From the NCBI GenBank assembly GCA_029907345.1, contig JARYMB010000014.1:1-39623 (forward strand): 39,623 nucleotides of DNA, given 5' to 3'. This document shows positions 1 to 8,311 of the stretch, in pieces (within the stretch, counting starts at the first letter, position 1; every line of letters begins with the position of its first letter). The DNA is from Methanolinea sp. (lineage in GTDB: Archaea > Halobacteriota > Methanomicrobia > Methanomicrobiales > Methanospirillaceae). The translations under genes were made by a program, and so were the position numbers. Below the pieces are notes generated by a model. The model was not told the DNA's origin. It was given only the letters and a program-made list of their open reading frames with translations, and searched no databases.

Positions 1-124
1 TTTGAATAAACCAATTCAAAACTGAGAAAGAATGTCCTGCACTCATTCATCTTACCCCCCCAAAATGATGAAGAGGGGAATAATTGTTATTTGAGATGAA
101 TGCATTACTGATCCCAAAGAACCC

Positions 125-415
125 TCACGTCCCGGTTGCCATCCGGTACATCTGTTCCGGCAGGAGTGCAGTCATCGTTTCGGTGCTGACCGTTCCGAAT
201 TTTCCAATGCCGATAAGCACCTTTGCGAGTATCTCCTCGTTGGGCAGATTGATCGTCATCACGACATCGTAGCGGCCTATGGTGTAGTAGTGGGAGACGA
301 GCGTTCCCCCGGCATCCTCGATGACCTTCTTTATCTGGACGTCCCGGTCCTTTGCCTCCTTCATTCTCCCAAGGGCCCTTTCGCTCAGTTTTCCAAGAAT
401 GATAAAGCATGGCAT
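125..415 (-). CDS. GYD-domain protein
   Basis: A 96-residue protein of the GYD family (small alpha/beta ferredoxin-like fold, function unknown). The family name motif appears as GRYDVV near residue 52, in a sequence typical of these stand-alone archaeal proteins (IKKVIEDAGG, then the GRYD strand). Start: the open frame runs much further upstream, but homology begins at the ATG at 415 (MPCFIILGKL). A TATA-like CACATTTATC at 441-450 sits about 30 bases before it, so the mRNA is probably leaderless; no Shine-Dalgarno is visible. It lies after the T-tracts that follow hisB, so it is probably not part of the his operon. Family confident, role unknown. Confidence 0.82.
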   Translation of the reverse strand: MPCFIILGKLSERALGRMKEAKDRDVQIKKVIEDAGGTLVSHYYTIGRYDVVMTINLPNEEILAKVLIGIGKFGTVSTETMTALLPEQMYRMATGT

Positions 416-440
416 GATGGGTGGGATGGCGGTGAGAGGG

Positions 441-450
441 GATAAATGTG
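441..450 (-). promoter_or_regulatory. TATA box for the GYD gene
   Basis: Minus-strand CACATTTATC is centred about 30 bases upstream of the ATG at 415, the spacing expected for a leaderless archaeal transcript. Prediction from sequence only. Confidence 0.4.
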
Positions 451-466
451 ATCCTGTTCCGGGCAC

Positions 467-496
467 AAAAAAAGGGAAAAAGAGCGAAAAATTTTT
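467..496 (-). terminator. T-tract terminator after hisB
   Basis: On the minus strand, three consecutive T-runs (T5, T5, T7) follow the hisB stop within about 80 bases. Archaeal RNA polymerase terminates at such tracts without needing a hairpin. They separate the mat-his operon from the GYD gene. Confidence 0.6.
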
Positions 497-543
497 CCGG
501 ACCACCCCTGTGCCCAACAGGGTTCCGGGCTGGACGTTCACCG

Positions 544-1125
544 TTACAGCGAGCCCTTCGTGCTCGGGACCGTCTCCGGCCAGGGGCCTATCCGCGTCGC
601 CTGCCCGAGGGCGATTCCGAAAGCCTTGAAGAGTGCCTCGCACTTGTGGTGGTCGTTTCTGCCCTCCATGGAGAGGTTTGCGGAAATCCCCCCGCGGATG
701 CAGACGCTGTAGAAGAAATGCTCGAATATCTCCCTTTCCACGCCGCCGACCTTCTGGTGGGAAAATTCGCCCTTGAAGACGAGGTAGCCCCTCCCCCCGC
801 AGTCAAGGGCGGCACAGGCGAGCGCCTCGTCCATGGGAATGAGGGCGTGGGCGAACCGGACCATCCCCTTCCCGTCACCGATCGCCTGCCGGAGTGCCTG
901 GCCGAGCACGATGCCCGTGTCCTCTATCGTGTGGTGAGCGTCGACATCGAGGTCACCGTCGGCCCTGCATGCCAGAAAGAAGTGCCCGTGACGGGCCATC
1001 GAGGCCAGCATGTGGTCAAAAAACGGAATACCGGTCGCGATCTCCCCGCTGCCGGGGTTGTCAAGGTCCAGATCGAGCGCTATGCGCGTCTCGTTCGTCT
1101 CCCGAATCACCTGTGCTCTCCTCAT
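544..1125 (-). CDS. hisB: Imidazoleglycerol-phosphate dehydratase HisB
   Basis: A 193-residue dehydratase of histidine synthesis, converting imidazole glycerol phosphate to imidazole acetol phosphate in the cytoplasm. The metal-binding histidine motifs are present: FDHML near residue 36, HHTIEDTG at 64-71, and a C-terminal [12 protein letters not shown] (about 157-168). Length matches monofunctional archaeal HisB; there is no fused phosphatase domain. The ATG overlaps the hisA stop by four bases (1122-1125), so translation is probably coupled. It is the last gene of mat-hisG-hisA-hisB. Confidence 0.97.
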   Translation of the reverse strand: MRRAQVIRETNETRIALDLDLDNPGSGEIATGIPFFDHMLASMARHGHFFLACRADGDLDVDAHHTIEDTGIVLGQALRQAIGDGKGMVRFAHALIPMDEALACAALDCGGRGYLVFKGEFSHQKVGGVEREIFEHFFYSVCIRGGISANLSMEGRNDHHKCEALFKAFGIALGQATRIGPWPETVPSTKGSL

Positions 1126-1832
1126 CGTGCTGCCTCCATTGCCTCCGCCAGGTCCAGTTTCCCGCTGTACAGGGCTGATCCCAGGACGACGGCGTGCGCC
1201 CCGAGATCCCTCAGGAGACGTATATCGCTGATCGTTGTTATACCTCCCGCCACGGTGACGGGGAGGCGTGTCCTCTGCAGGAGGGCCTCGACCGGACGGG
1301 GGTCAATGCCTTTCTCGAGACCTTCCACGTCGACGTTCGTGAAGAGGAGCGACCCTGCACCGCATTCCTCGAACCGCACCGCCCAGCCGAGGTAGTCCCC
1401 GGCACTCTTCTGCCATCCCTCGACCGTAACCTGGCCCTGCCGGGCATCGAGGCCTGCCATCACCCGGTCCCTGCCATACTCCCCGGAGAGCCGCCCGAGC
1501 ACGGCGGGATCCTTCGTTGCGAGGGTGCCGAGGATGACGCGGAAGATGCCCAGATCGAGCCACGACGCCGCGTCTTCGAACGAGCGTATCCCGCCCCCGA
1601 GCTGGATCTCGACCCCGGTCTCCCGGATGATCTTCCGGATGTGCCGGACGTTTTCCTGCGACCGGCCGAACGCACCGTCGAGGTTCACGACATGGAGGCA
1701 GTCTGCACCACGGGAAAGCCACTTCCGGGCACAGGAAAGGGGGTCCCCGAAGACCGTTGCAGACTCGCGCCTGCCCTGGACGAGCTGGACGCAGTTTCCG
1801 CCCAGGATATCGACTGCTGGAAATACCCGCAT
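1122..1832 (-). CDS. hisA: ProFAR isomerase HisA
   Basis: A 236-residue TIM-barrel isomerase, 1-(5-phosphoribosyl)-5-[(5-phosphoribosylamino)methylideneamino]imidazole-4-carboxamide isomerase, of the histidine pathway. The two catalytic aspartates are visible at D8 (FPAVD) and D129 (GLDARQG). The phosphate-binding glycines are also visible: LGGGIRS near 78-84, and AGGITT plus LGSALYSG toward the C-terminus. The ATG at 1832 lies one base after the hisG stop, and its own stop overlaps the hisB start. Length is typical. Confidence 0.97.
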   Translation of the reverse strand: MRVFPAVDILGGNCVQLVQGRRESATVFGDPLSCARKWLSRGADCLHVVNLDGAFGRSQENVRHIRKIIRETGVEIQLGGGIRSFEDAASWLDLGIFRVILGTLATKDPAVLGRLSGEYGRDRVMAGLDARQGQVTVEGWQKSAGDYLGWAVRFEECGAGSLLFTNVDVEGLEKGIDPRPVEALLQRTRLPVTVAGGITTISDIRLLRDLGAHAVVLGSALYSGKLDLAEAMEAAR

Positions 1833-1833
1833 A

Positions 1834-2751
1834 TCAGGGAATCATCCTCTCGATCGACATCACGAGGATGTCCCGGGCACCCGCCCTCTTGAGGAGGTGG
1901 ATGAGCTGGTAGACCCTCTCTTCCTCGACGACCGCGTGGATGGCCACCATGTCTTCCCTCGATGCAACCTCCATCACCGTCGGGCCCGAGAGGCCGGGGA
2001 GGATAGAGGAGATCTCGGCGACATGGGACCTCGGGGCGTTCATCATGAGGTAGCACTGGCCCCTGGCCCGGATCACGCTCTCGAGCGCGACAACGACCTC
2101 CTCGATCTTGGTCTTCTTCGTCTCCAGGGACCGGCGGTTCGCGATCAGGACGGTGCTCGTCCCCAGCACGTGCCCGATGACCCTGAGCCGGTTGGAACGC
2201 AGCGTGTTTCCCGAACTCGAGAGATCGACGATCGCATCCGCTATACCGAGGTACGGCGTCGCCTCGCAGGCACCGCCCACCGGGACGAGGGTGACGGGGA
2301 TATCCATCTTCCCAAAGTAGTCCCCGGCAATGACGGGAAACTCGGTTGCCACGCGGGCGCCTGCGAGATCGCGGGGAGTTTCATACGTGGCCTCTTCCCG
2401 CACGGCGAGGACGAGGTCTGCGGATCCGAACCCGAGGTCGAGGAGTTCGGCGACATCCGCACGCCGCTCGACGACCATGTCGTGCCCCGTGATCCCAAGG
2501 TCGGCAGCCCCGAGGTTCACGTATTCCGGGATGTCCACGGGGCGTGCGAAGAGGACTTCGACGTGCGGATCGGGGGTACGGGCGACCAGCCGCCGTTCCG
2601 GGCCCTCGTCGAGGTGCAGCCCGCTCTTTTCGAGGAGCTCGAGGACGGGGGCTGATATGCGTCCCTTGTTCGGGATGGCCAGGCGGACGGCGGGTTCCCC
2701 TGCCGGGACCGTTGGTTTCCTGCCGGGGTCAGAACGTCTTGATCTCGCCAC
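1834..2751 (-). CDS. hisG: ATP phosphoribosyltransferase HisG (long form)
   Basis: First enzyme of histidine synthesis, joining ATP and PRPP. The sequence matches the long, HisZ-independent form: [10 protein letters not shown] at the start of homology, LGITGHDMV, the PRPP loop region ([14 protein letters not shown]) and a C-terminal regulatory domain ([20 protein letters not shown]). The start is a problem. Homology begins at a GTC codon (2688) with no ATG, GTG or TTG nearby. The nearest in-frame starts are a GTG at 2751, used here (305 residues, overlapping mat by 23 bases), and an ATG at 2787. A CTG at 2685 is another possibility. Function is certain, N-terminus is not. Confidence 0.85.
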   Translation of the reverse strand: MARSRRSDPGRKPTVPAGEPAVRLAIPNKGRISAPVLELLEKSGLHLDEGPERRLVARTPDPHVEVLFARPVDIPEYVNLGAADLGITGHDMVVERRADVAELLDLGFGSADLVLAVREEATYETPRDLAGARVATEFPVIAGDYFGKMDIPVTLVPVGGACEATPYLGIADAIVDLSSSGNTLRSNRLRVIGHVLGTSTVLIANRRSLETKKTKIEEVVVALESVIRARGQCYLMMNAPRSHVAEISSILPGLSGPTVMEVASREDMVAIHAVVEEERVYQLIHLLKRAGARDILVMSIERMIP

Positions 2752-3931
2752 GGATGATCTTCTCTGTGATGCAGGTGACCTCGGCAAGCCCGTGATCGAT
2801 GATTGCCTCGATATCGGGCCTGATCGCCTTCAGCTCGAACTCGGGCTTGGGCAGGACCTGGACGCTTGCGACCAGCGGCTGGTCGATTGGCTTTCCGATC
2901 TGGGAGAGGAGCCGGATGTAGATCTCCTCGATGCCGTCGACGGACCGGACGCACTCCTGGGCAAGCTGCGTCGAGAGGATGTTGTAGATCTTGCCGATGT
3001 GGTTGATCGGGTTCTTGCCGCTCGTGGCTTCCATGCTCATGGGGCGGTTCGGGGTGATCAGGCCGTTGCACCGGTTACCGCGGCCGACCGACCCGTCGTC
3101 TCCCATCTCGGCAGAAGTCCCGGTGACGGTCAGGTAAACGCTGCCGCTGTCGATATCGTCGGCGGTGTTGACTGCCACGCGGACCTTGCGCGGCGTGTAC
3201 TTCCTTGCCACGGCGAGGGCCTCTTCCTGTATCTTGTCCTTGAACTCGATGTACTCGGCAAGCCCCGCACAGTATTTGTCGACCATGGCACAGGCAAGGG
3301 TGAGGGTGATCGTGTTTCCTTCCCGGAGCCCCATGATCTTGATGTCCTGCCCGATAACAGGGTATTTTGGCCGGAGCGTCTGGTCGATGTAGTCACTGAC
3401 GGCAAGGATGATCGTCTCGGTCTCGGAGAACGGGGCGTGGCCCACACCAAAGGAGGTATCGTTGGCCCGCGGGGGGGTGTTCTGGCACGGCTTGAAGACC
3501 TCGCGGAGGTCGGTGGACCCGGTGCCGAGCCGGCAGTCGACGATGACGTCCCGCTCGAGGTTGAGGTTTGTCAGGGTTTTGCGCAGGTAATTGCGTGCTG
3601 CCTCGACGGCGATGGCATCTGTCGGGATGCTGATCCCGTTGAACTGCTTGGTGGCCCTCCCGTCGATGAGGATGTAGATGGGGCGGATGACTTTGCCTCC
3701 CCCGTACTTCGGCTGGGACTCCCCTGCCACGATCTCTCCCTGGTCCGTGTTGTGGTGCAGGATGGCACCGCACTCCTCGAGGTATGCAAGGGAGAGCGCC
3801 CTGCTGATGGACTCGGCAATGCCGTCTGCGAGACTGTCGGGGTGACCCAGGCATTTTCTCTCGACGAGTTCGATCTCCTGGCGTTCCAGCGGGATCTGGT
3901 GCAGTTCCTCGACCCTGATATTTCTCTTCAA
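2729..3931 (-). CDS. mat: S-adenosylmethionine synthetase, archaeal type
   Basis: A 400-residue archaeal (family 2) methionine adenosyltransferase making S-adenosylmethionine from ATP and methionine, the usual length for that family. Family features include [15 protein letters not shown] near the N-terminus, the nucleotide-binding [24 protein letters not shown], and [11 protein letters not shown]. Start: no ATG lies at the point where homology begins. A TTG at 3931 ([10 protein letters not shown]) is preceded by GAGGG with good spacing, and a TATA-like TTTTTATACTG lies at 3961-3971. It heads the his cluster, and its stop lies inside the proposed hisG start region. Confidence 0.95.
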   Translation of the reverse strand: MKRNIRVEELHQIPLERQEIELVERKCLGHPDSLADGIAESISRALSLAYLEECGAILHHNTDQGEIVAGESQPKYGGGKVIRPIYILIDGRATKQFNGISIPTDAIAVEAARNYLRKTLTNLNLERDVIVDCRLGTGSTDLREVFKPCQNTPPRANDTSFGVGHAPFSETETIILAVSDYIDQTLRPKYPVIGQDIKIMGLREGNTITLTLACAMVDKYCAGLAEYIEFKDKIQEEALAVARKYTPRKVRVAVNTADDIDSGSVYLTVTGTSAEMGDDGSVGRGNRCNGLITPNRPMSMEATSGKNPINHIGKIYNILSTQLAQECVRSVDGIEEIYIRLLSQIGKPIDQPLVASVQVLPKPEFELKAIRPDIEAIIDHGLAEVTCITEKIIRGEIKTF

Positions 3932-3960
3932 TTGTATCCCTCGGTAACCGGATGCGTAAC

Positions 3961-3971
3961 CAGTATAAAAA
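3961..3971 (-). promoter_or_regulatory. TATA box for mat-hisGAB
   Basis: Minus-strand TTTTTATACTG lies about 30-40 bases before the TTG start at 3931, leaving a short leader that contains the GAGGG ribosome-binding sequence. It would drive mat and the three his genes. No SAM-riboswitch-like structure was recognised in the leader. Confidence 0.45.
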
Positions 3972-4069
3972 TGACGGGAAGACTCATAATCATTCCTTTC
4001 CGAGTAAATCCGGTCCGGGACAGTTCCGCGGGACGGGGAGAGCCGTGCACCGGGCAAAACGCGGCCTGG

Positions 4070-4075
4070 AAAAAA
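4070..4075 (-). terminator. T-tract after the PH-like/zinc-ribbon gene
   Basis: A run of six T on the minus strand, about 25 bases after the stop codon at 4101, is a plausible simple archaeal terminator. Confidence 0.35.
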
Positions 4076-4100
4076 GCGGGTGGTACGGGGGAAAAGGGGG

Positions 4101-4943
4101 TCAGGGTTCGGCTTTCTTCCGCCGGAAGATGTTCCATATTCTCCTTTTCTTTTCTTTCTTCTCCGGTACGGGCTCTTCCATGGCACCCGACCGGGGTGTA
4201 AGGGGAGAAGCTGGCACCCCGTGGCCCGGTGAGGTTACCATGCGGGTCCCGCAGTACGGGCAGAAGTTTGCAACCGGCGGGATCCGGTGCCCGCAATGGT
4301 AACAGAACTGGATCTGCGTCGTGGAACCGGCGGGCTTTGCCTGCGGGGAAGGCGGGGGAGGCGGTGGAACTGCCGCGGCTCTCTCACGCAAAGGTGCCTG
4401 CCGCGGGGCAGGGGGGATGTCCCTTGGGGGTGGCGGGGGTGGAGGAAAGACGATGGTCTCCGAGAGTGCGCGTGCCTCGGGCGAGAGCGGGGGTGCCGGC
4501 TCCTTCGCGGTGCTGCCGCCGGCTGATGCTGCCGCGGTCCCCGGCGCGTGCGTGCCCTGCCTGATGAGGTGCATCCACTCCTCGGCTTCGCTGACCCTGT
4601 CTTTTCCCGTGTGGACAAAAGTCATCTTCATGGTCCGGACGTCGTCTTCTCCGGTCCGGATCGAGAGGACGAGGATGGGTTCCTGGGCGGGGGAGTGTTC
4701 GATGTAGCTGTCGATGATCGACTCGCGGGGAATCTCCTTGGCCGTCACCCCGGCGGCCTTCTCTCCCGGATCCGTGAGAAAGAGCCTCGTATCTGTCAGG
4801 TATGCGTCGAACCGGAACTTCTTGATCTGGATCCCGGGTGTATAGACGAGCAGTTCCTCGCCGGGTCTTAAGTAGCGTGCCGGCCCGGTCAGTACCTCGT
4901 CCTCCCCGAACGGGTCACCCTCTCCTGTCTGGTATTCGGTCAT
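4101..4943 (-). CDS. PH-like domain protein with proline-rich linker and zinc ribbon
   Basis: A 280-residue protein of unknown function in three parts. Residues 15-130 resemble a bacterial/archaeal PH-like fold (LRPGEELLVYTPGI, then LTDTRLFLTDP and IIDSYIEHS). Residues 135-210 are low-complexity Ala/Pro-rich with two runs of six to seven prolines. Residues about 213-236 form a double-CxxC zinc ribbon (CYHCGHRIPPVANFCPYCG). The tail is strongly basic (KKEKKRRIW and RRKK). Start: the second ATG (4943) has GGAGG five bases upstream, while an ATG 12 bases earlier overlaps that ribosome site. No membrane segment or signal peptide. It probably acts as an adaptor; this is inferred from architecture only. 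Confidence 0.8.
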   Translation of the reverse strand: MTEYQTGEGDPFGEDEVLTGPARYLRPGEELLVYTPGIQIKKFRFDAYLTDTRLFLTDPGEKAAGVTAKEIPRESIIDSYIEHSPAQEPILVLSIRTGEDDVRTMKMTFVHTGKDRVSEAEEWMHLIRQGTHAPGTAAASAGGSTAKEPAPPLSPEARALSETIVFPPPPPPPRDIPPAPRQAPLRERAAAVPPPPPPSPQAKPAGSTTQIQFCYHCGHRIPPVANFCPYCGTRMVTSPGHGVPASPLTPRSGAMEEPVPEKKEKKRRIWNIFRRKKAEP

Positions 4944-5041
4944 CGTTCCTCCCATCAGTTAGGTACACATGTGGTGGTAACCAGGAGGTTAAATGGTTTT
5001 TTTAAAAAGGGTGGGGAACCGTGATGCCGGGTCCGCGGGTA

Positions 5042-5908
5042 TCAGAGGAGTTCCCTGATCAGCCGGGGTATCTCGGATGGCCGCCGTGCAACCGGCACGC
5101 CCATCTTCTGCAACCGTTCGATCTTCGACCGGGCATCGCCCTCTCCCCCCTCGATGATGGCTCCTGCGTGCCCCATCCGTTTCTCGGGCGGGGCCGAGAC
5201 ACCGGCGATGTAGGCGGCGACAGGGAGGTCTGTCGACCTTGCCCCCTCCTCCTCGAGCGAGCCGCCGACCTCCCCGATGATGACGACCGCCCTGGTCTGG
5301 TCATCCTCCTCGAACCGGCGGAGGACATCGGTAAACGTCTGCCCGATGACAGGGTCGCCCCCGATCCCGACGATCGTGCTCTGCCCGAGCCCCGCCCGCG
5401 TCAGCTGGTCCACGATCTCGTAGGTGAGCGTGCCGCTCCGGGAGATGACCCCCACGTGGCCGCGCATGGAGAGGTGGACGGGCATGATCCCGAGCTTGAT
5501 CTCGCCCGGGGAGAGCAGGCCGGGGCAGTTCGGCCCGATGACGGCACAGTCGTGGAGGTGTGCAAAGGCAATTGCCTTCATGGTATCGTGGACGGGGATG
5601 TGCTCGGTGATGGCAACCGCAAGGGACAACCCCGCACTCGCCGACTCCATGATGGAATCGGCTGCAGCAGCGGCGGGAACGAAGATGACGCTCACGGAAG
5701 CGTCGTGCTCGCGCAGCGCCTCCCTGATGCTGTTGTAGACCGGGACACCGGCTACTTCCTGGCCTCCCTTTCCCGGGGTGACACCGGCGACGACTCCCCG
5801 TCCCCCGACCTCGCGGGCGTAGCTGTTCATGAGGCTGATGTGGAAAACGCCCTGTTTCCCGGTGGCCCCTGTCACTATCACGCCGCAGTTCCTGTCAGCG
5901 TAGATCAT
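5042..5908 (-). CDS. sucD: Succinate-CoA ligase alpha subunit
   Basis: A 288-residue alpha subunit of succinyl-CoA synthetase, which interconverts succinate and succinyl-CoA with nucleotide phosphorylation. The CoA-binding Rossmann part shows TGATGKQG (13-20) and GVTPGKGG. IGPNCPGLLSPGE (124-136) is family-typical. The phosphorylated histidine is H247 in RMGHAGAI. Its ATG overlaps the sucC stop by four bases. It is the last gene of the eight-gene TCA operon. In a methanogen it serves the reductive branch from succinate toward 2-oxoglutarate. Close relatives in the family include other acyl-CoA ligases, but operon context favours succinate. Confidence 0.95.
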   Translation of the reverse strand: MIYADRNCGVIVTGATGKQGVFHISLMNSYAREVGGRGVVAGVTPGKGGQEVAGVPVYNSIREALREHDASVSVIFVPAAAAADSIMESASAGLSLAVAITEHIPVHDTMKAIAFAHLHDCAVIGPNCPGLLSPGEIKLGIMPVHLSMRGHVGVISRSGTLTYEIVDQLTRAGLGQSTIVGIGGDPVIGQTFTDVLRRFEEDDQTRAVVIIGEVGGSLEEEGARSTDLPVAAYIAGVSAPPEKRMGHAGAIIEGGEGDARSKIERLQKMGVPVARRPSEIPRLIRELL

Positions 5909-6990
5909 CGTGTCGCCTCCACTGCGGCCCTGACAGCCTCTTCCATGCTGTCGAGCATCCGGTAGCCCGAAGAACGCAGGATCTCGCGACCCTCGTTCTC
6001 GTTCGTGCCTGCGAGCCGCACGATGACAGGCTGGGAGACGCCGGCCGCGATGATTCCCCGTGCAACCTCGTCGCACCGGGTGATGCCCCCGAGGAGGTTG
6101 ACGACGATCACCCTGACCGAGGGGTCGGCCGCGACCAGCCTGACGGCATGCATCACCCTCTCCTGGTCGGCACCCCCTCCGACGTCGAGGAAGTTTGCAG
6201 CAGACCCGTCGTAGTACTGGATGAGGTCGAGCGTGGCCATGGTCAGGCCCGCCCCGTTCCCGATGACACCGATGTCGCCTTTCAGCCCGACGTAGGAGAA
6301 CCCGTGCTTCTCGGCCTCCCTCTCCCTCTCGGTGAGGTCCCGGTTCTGGGCGATCCCCTGCCGCCGGAGTGCGTTGTCATCGATCACGAGCTTTGCGTCT
6401 GCCGCATAAAGCCCGGCGGGTGTCATGACGAGGGGGTTTATCTCTGCAAGGAGGGCGTCTTTCCTGCAGAATACCGCGTAGAGCCTGTTGATGATGTCCC
6501 CTATCTCCGCAGGCGCACCCGACAGGAGATCGCGGATCATGAAGGGCGGCACGCGGTCCATCAGGACGGGGACGGCAGCCCGCCGGAGTGCGTCCGGGCG
6601 ATCGCGGGCAAGCGACTCGATGTCGACCCCGCCCTGGTCCGAAAAGAGGATGAGGGCGCATTTCCTGGACCGGTCGACAGAGATCGAGAGGTAATACTCG
6701 TGCCGGATGTCCAGGTACTCGACGGCCAGGACTTCCCTGACGGGGATCCCCCCGATCTCCATGGCAAAGAGCCTCGATGCGAGTTCCTGCGCGTTCGACC
6801 GGTCGGCGACGAGGATCCCGCCCTTCTTTCCGCGCCCGCCGACCTCGACCTGTGCTTTCAGGACGATCCGGTCCCCAAGCGTCTCCATGGCAGCGGCAAG
6901 TTCCCCCGGCGACCTGATGACGGATCCCGCCGGCACCGGGATGCCCTGCTCTGCGAATATTTTTCGTGCCTCGTGTTCCAGGAGTTTCAT
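5905..6990 (-). CDS. sucC: Succinate-CoA ligase beta subunit
   Basis: A 361-residue beta subunit with an N-terminal ATP-grasp domain (LLEHEARKIFAEQGIPVP, then VLKAQVEVGGRGKKGG) and a C-terminal CoA-ligase domain (GNGAGLTMATLD, FLDVGGGAD, VVNLLGGITRCDEVA). It binds the nucleotide and, with SucD, succinate. Length is slightly below the common 380-390. The ATG at 6990 overlaps the korC stop by four bases, and the stop overlaps the sucD ATG. Long upstream reading frame was rejected because homology begins at MKLLEHEA. Confidence 0.95.
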   Translation of the reverse strand: MKLLEHEARKIFAEQGIPVPAGSVIRSPGELAAAMETLGDRIVLKAQVEVGGRGKKGGILVADRSNAQELASRLFAMEIGGIPVREVLAVEYLDIRHEYYLSISVDRSRKCALILFSDQGGVDIESLARDRPDALRRAAVPVLMDRVPPFMIRDLLSGAPAEIGDIINRLYAVFCRKDALLAEINPLVMTPAGLYAADAKLVIDDNALRRQGIAQNRDLTEREREAEKHGFSYVGLKGDIGVIGNGAGLTMATLDLIQYYDGSAANFLDVGGGADQERVMHAVRLVAADPSVRVIVVNLLGGITRCDEVARGIIAAGVSQPVIVRLAGTNENEGREILRSSGYRMLDSMEEAVRAAVEATR

Positions 6991-7526
6991 TGTCCCTTCT
7001 CCCCTGATGCAAGTTCCATTCCGCGTTTCATTGCCCTGACGTTGAGCGATTCCGTCCCCTTCGGGACGCTGTCGAGTATCGCTTTTTCGAGCGACTCCTC
7101 CCGCACGATTCCCGTCGCCCTGACGAGTGCCCCGAGCATGATGATGTTTGCGACGATCTCCCTTCCGAGGGTATTCTTCGCCTCCGTCGTTGCCGGTATC
7201 TCGAGGTACCGGCACCGGGGACGGGACCGGACAAGCGACGAGTCGAGGATCATGATCGCGTTTCCGGCTGCCATGGCACCGTACTTCTCGAAGCCCTCCT
7301 GCGACATGATCACGAGGATGTCGGGGTCCCTGACCTTGGGGTAGAGGATGGGGGAGTCATCGATGATCACCGAGCTCATCGAGGCCCCGCCGCGTGCCTC
7401 AGGGCCGTAGACCTGGGTCTGCACGGCGTAGTTCCCGTCGTACATCACGGCAGCCCTCCCGAGGATAACAGCCGAGAGGATGATGCCCTGGCCCCCGAAA
7501 CCCGAGAACCTGACCTCGTGCCTCAC
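6987..7526 (-). CDS. korC: 2-oxoglutarate:ferredoxin oxidoreductase gamma subunit
   Basis: A 179-residue gamma subunit of the 2-oxoacid:ferredoxin oxidoreductase family. The N-terminus VRFSGFGGQGIILSA is the family signature, followed by YGPEARGGAS and DILVIMSQ. It forms part of KorABCD, which makes 2-oxoglutarate from succinyl-CoA, CO2 and reduced ferredoxin. The substrate is assigned from neighbours (sucCD) rather than from residues, because gamma subunits of sister enzymes look alike. Both ends overlap neighbouring genes by four bases. Confidence 0.93.
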   Translation of the reverse strand: MRHEVRFSGFGGQGIILSAVILGRAAVMYDGNYAVQTQVYGPEARGGASMSSVIIDDSPILYPKVRDPDILVIMSQEGFEKYGAMAAGNAIMILDSSLVRSRPRCRYLEIPATTEAKNTLGREIVANIIMLGALVRATGIVREESLEKAILDSVPKGTESLNVRAMKRGMELASGEKGQ

Positions 7527-8311
7527 GTCTTCACCCCCATCGCCGGCCGGTTCCTCCGGGCCAGCTCGCCGAGCACGATGGTCTCCGGAGGGATCTCCTG
7601 CCCCTCCTCCTGCAGCCTGCGGACCTTTTCGACCAGCATCCCGTGGGTCTTGAAGTACTCGACCTGGTCAAGGGGCTGGCGGTACCGGTTGCGCCTGCCG
7701 AAGTTCGTCGGGCACTGGACCATCGCCTCGATGAAGGAGAGTCCCGGCGTCCGCAGCCCCGCGAGGATCGCCCGCGTCAGTTCCTTGACGTGGTACGACG
7801 TCCACCGCGAGACGTAATTGGCGCCGGCGGCGATCGCGAGTTCGCAGAGGTCGAAGGCGGGTTCGGCCGATCCGTACGGTGTCGTCGTCGAGAGGGCCAT
7901 CCTCGGCGTGGTCGGGCTTCCCTGACCCCCCGTCATCCCGTAGATCATGTTGTTCATGCAGACGACGGTGAGATCGATGTTCCTCCGGCAGGCATGGATG
8001 AAGTGGTTTCCCCCGATGGCGGCAAGGTCACCGTCACCCGTAAAGACGACGACGGAAAGGGCGGGATTTGCCATCTTGATTCCGGTTGCGAAGGCAAGGG
8101 CCCTCCCGTGCGTCGTGTGGAGGGAATCGGTCACGATGTACCCGGGAGCCCGGGAGGAACAGCCGATACCCGAGACAAAGACGGTCTCCTCTTTCTCCAG
8201 GCCCGCCTGGTCGACGGCGTTCAGGGTGCAGTTGATCACGGTCCCGTTCCCGCACCCGGCACAGAAGATGTGGGGGAGCCGGTCAGCCCGGAGCCAGTCG
8301 GAGAACGTCAC
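7523..8311 (-). CDS. korB: 2-oxoglutarate:ferredoxin oxidoreductase beta subunit
   Basis: A 262-residue thiamine-diphosphate-binding subunit. CAGCGNG at 17-23 and the GDGD motif at 92-95 followed by NNMIYGMTGGQ are the cofactor and Mg2+ binding signature. SPTTP further on is typical of 2-oxoglutarate-type beta subunits. Start: a GTG at 8311 whose last bases form the korA stop (GTGA). The upstream open frame has no homology. It works with KorA, KorC and KorD. Confidence 0.95.
   Translation of the reverse strand: MTFSDWLRADRLPHIFCAGCGNGTVINCTLNAVDQAGLEKEETVFVSGIGCSSRAPGYIVTDSLHTTHGRALAFATGIKMANPALSVVVFTGDGDLAAIGGNHFIHACRRNIDLTVVCMNNMIYGMTGGQGSPTTPRMALSTTTPYGSAEPAFDLCELAIAAGANYVSRWTSYHVKELTRAILAGLRTPGLSFIEAMVQCPTNFGRRNRYRQPLDQVEYFKTHGMLVEKVRRLQEEGQEIPPETIVLGELARRNRPAMGVKT

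Noticed and set aside
3932-4100. SAM-sensing riboswitch before mat
   Set aside because: The promoter is too close to the start to leave room for a riboswitch, and no conserved structure was seen.
448-4201. Long plus-strand open frames (448-1395, 1525-2655, 2330-4201) opposite hisB, hisA, hisG and mat
   Set aside because: High GC leaves the opposite strand open. The translations are rich in Arg, Pro and Asp without any domain and lie antisense to well-supported genes.
6148-7344. 398-residue plus-strand open frame opposite sucC and korC
   Set aside because: Antisense shadow of conserved genes with clear motifs; no domain in its translation.
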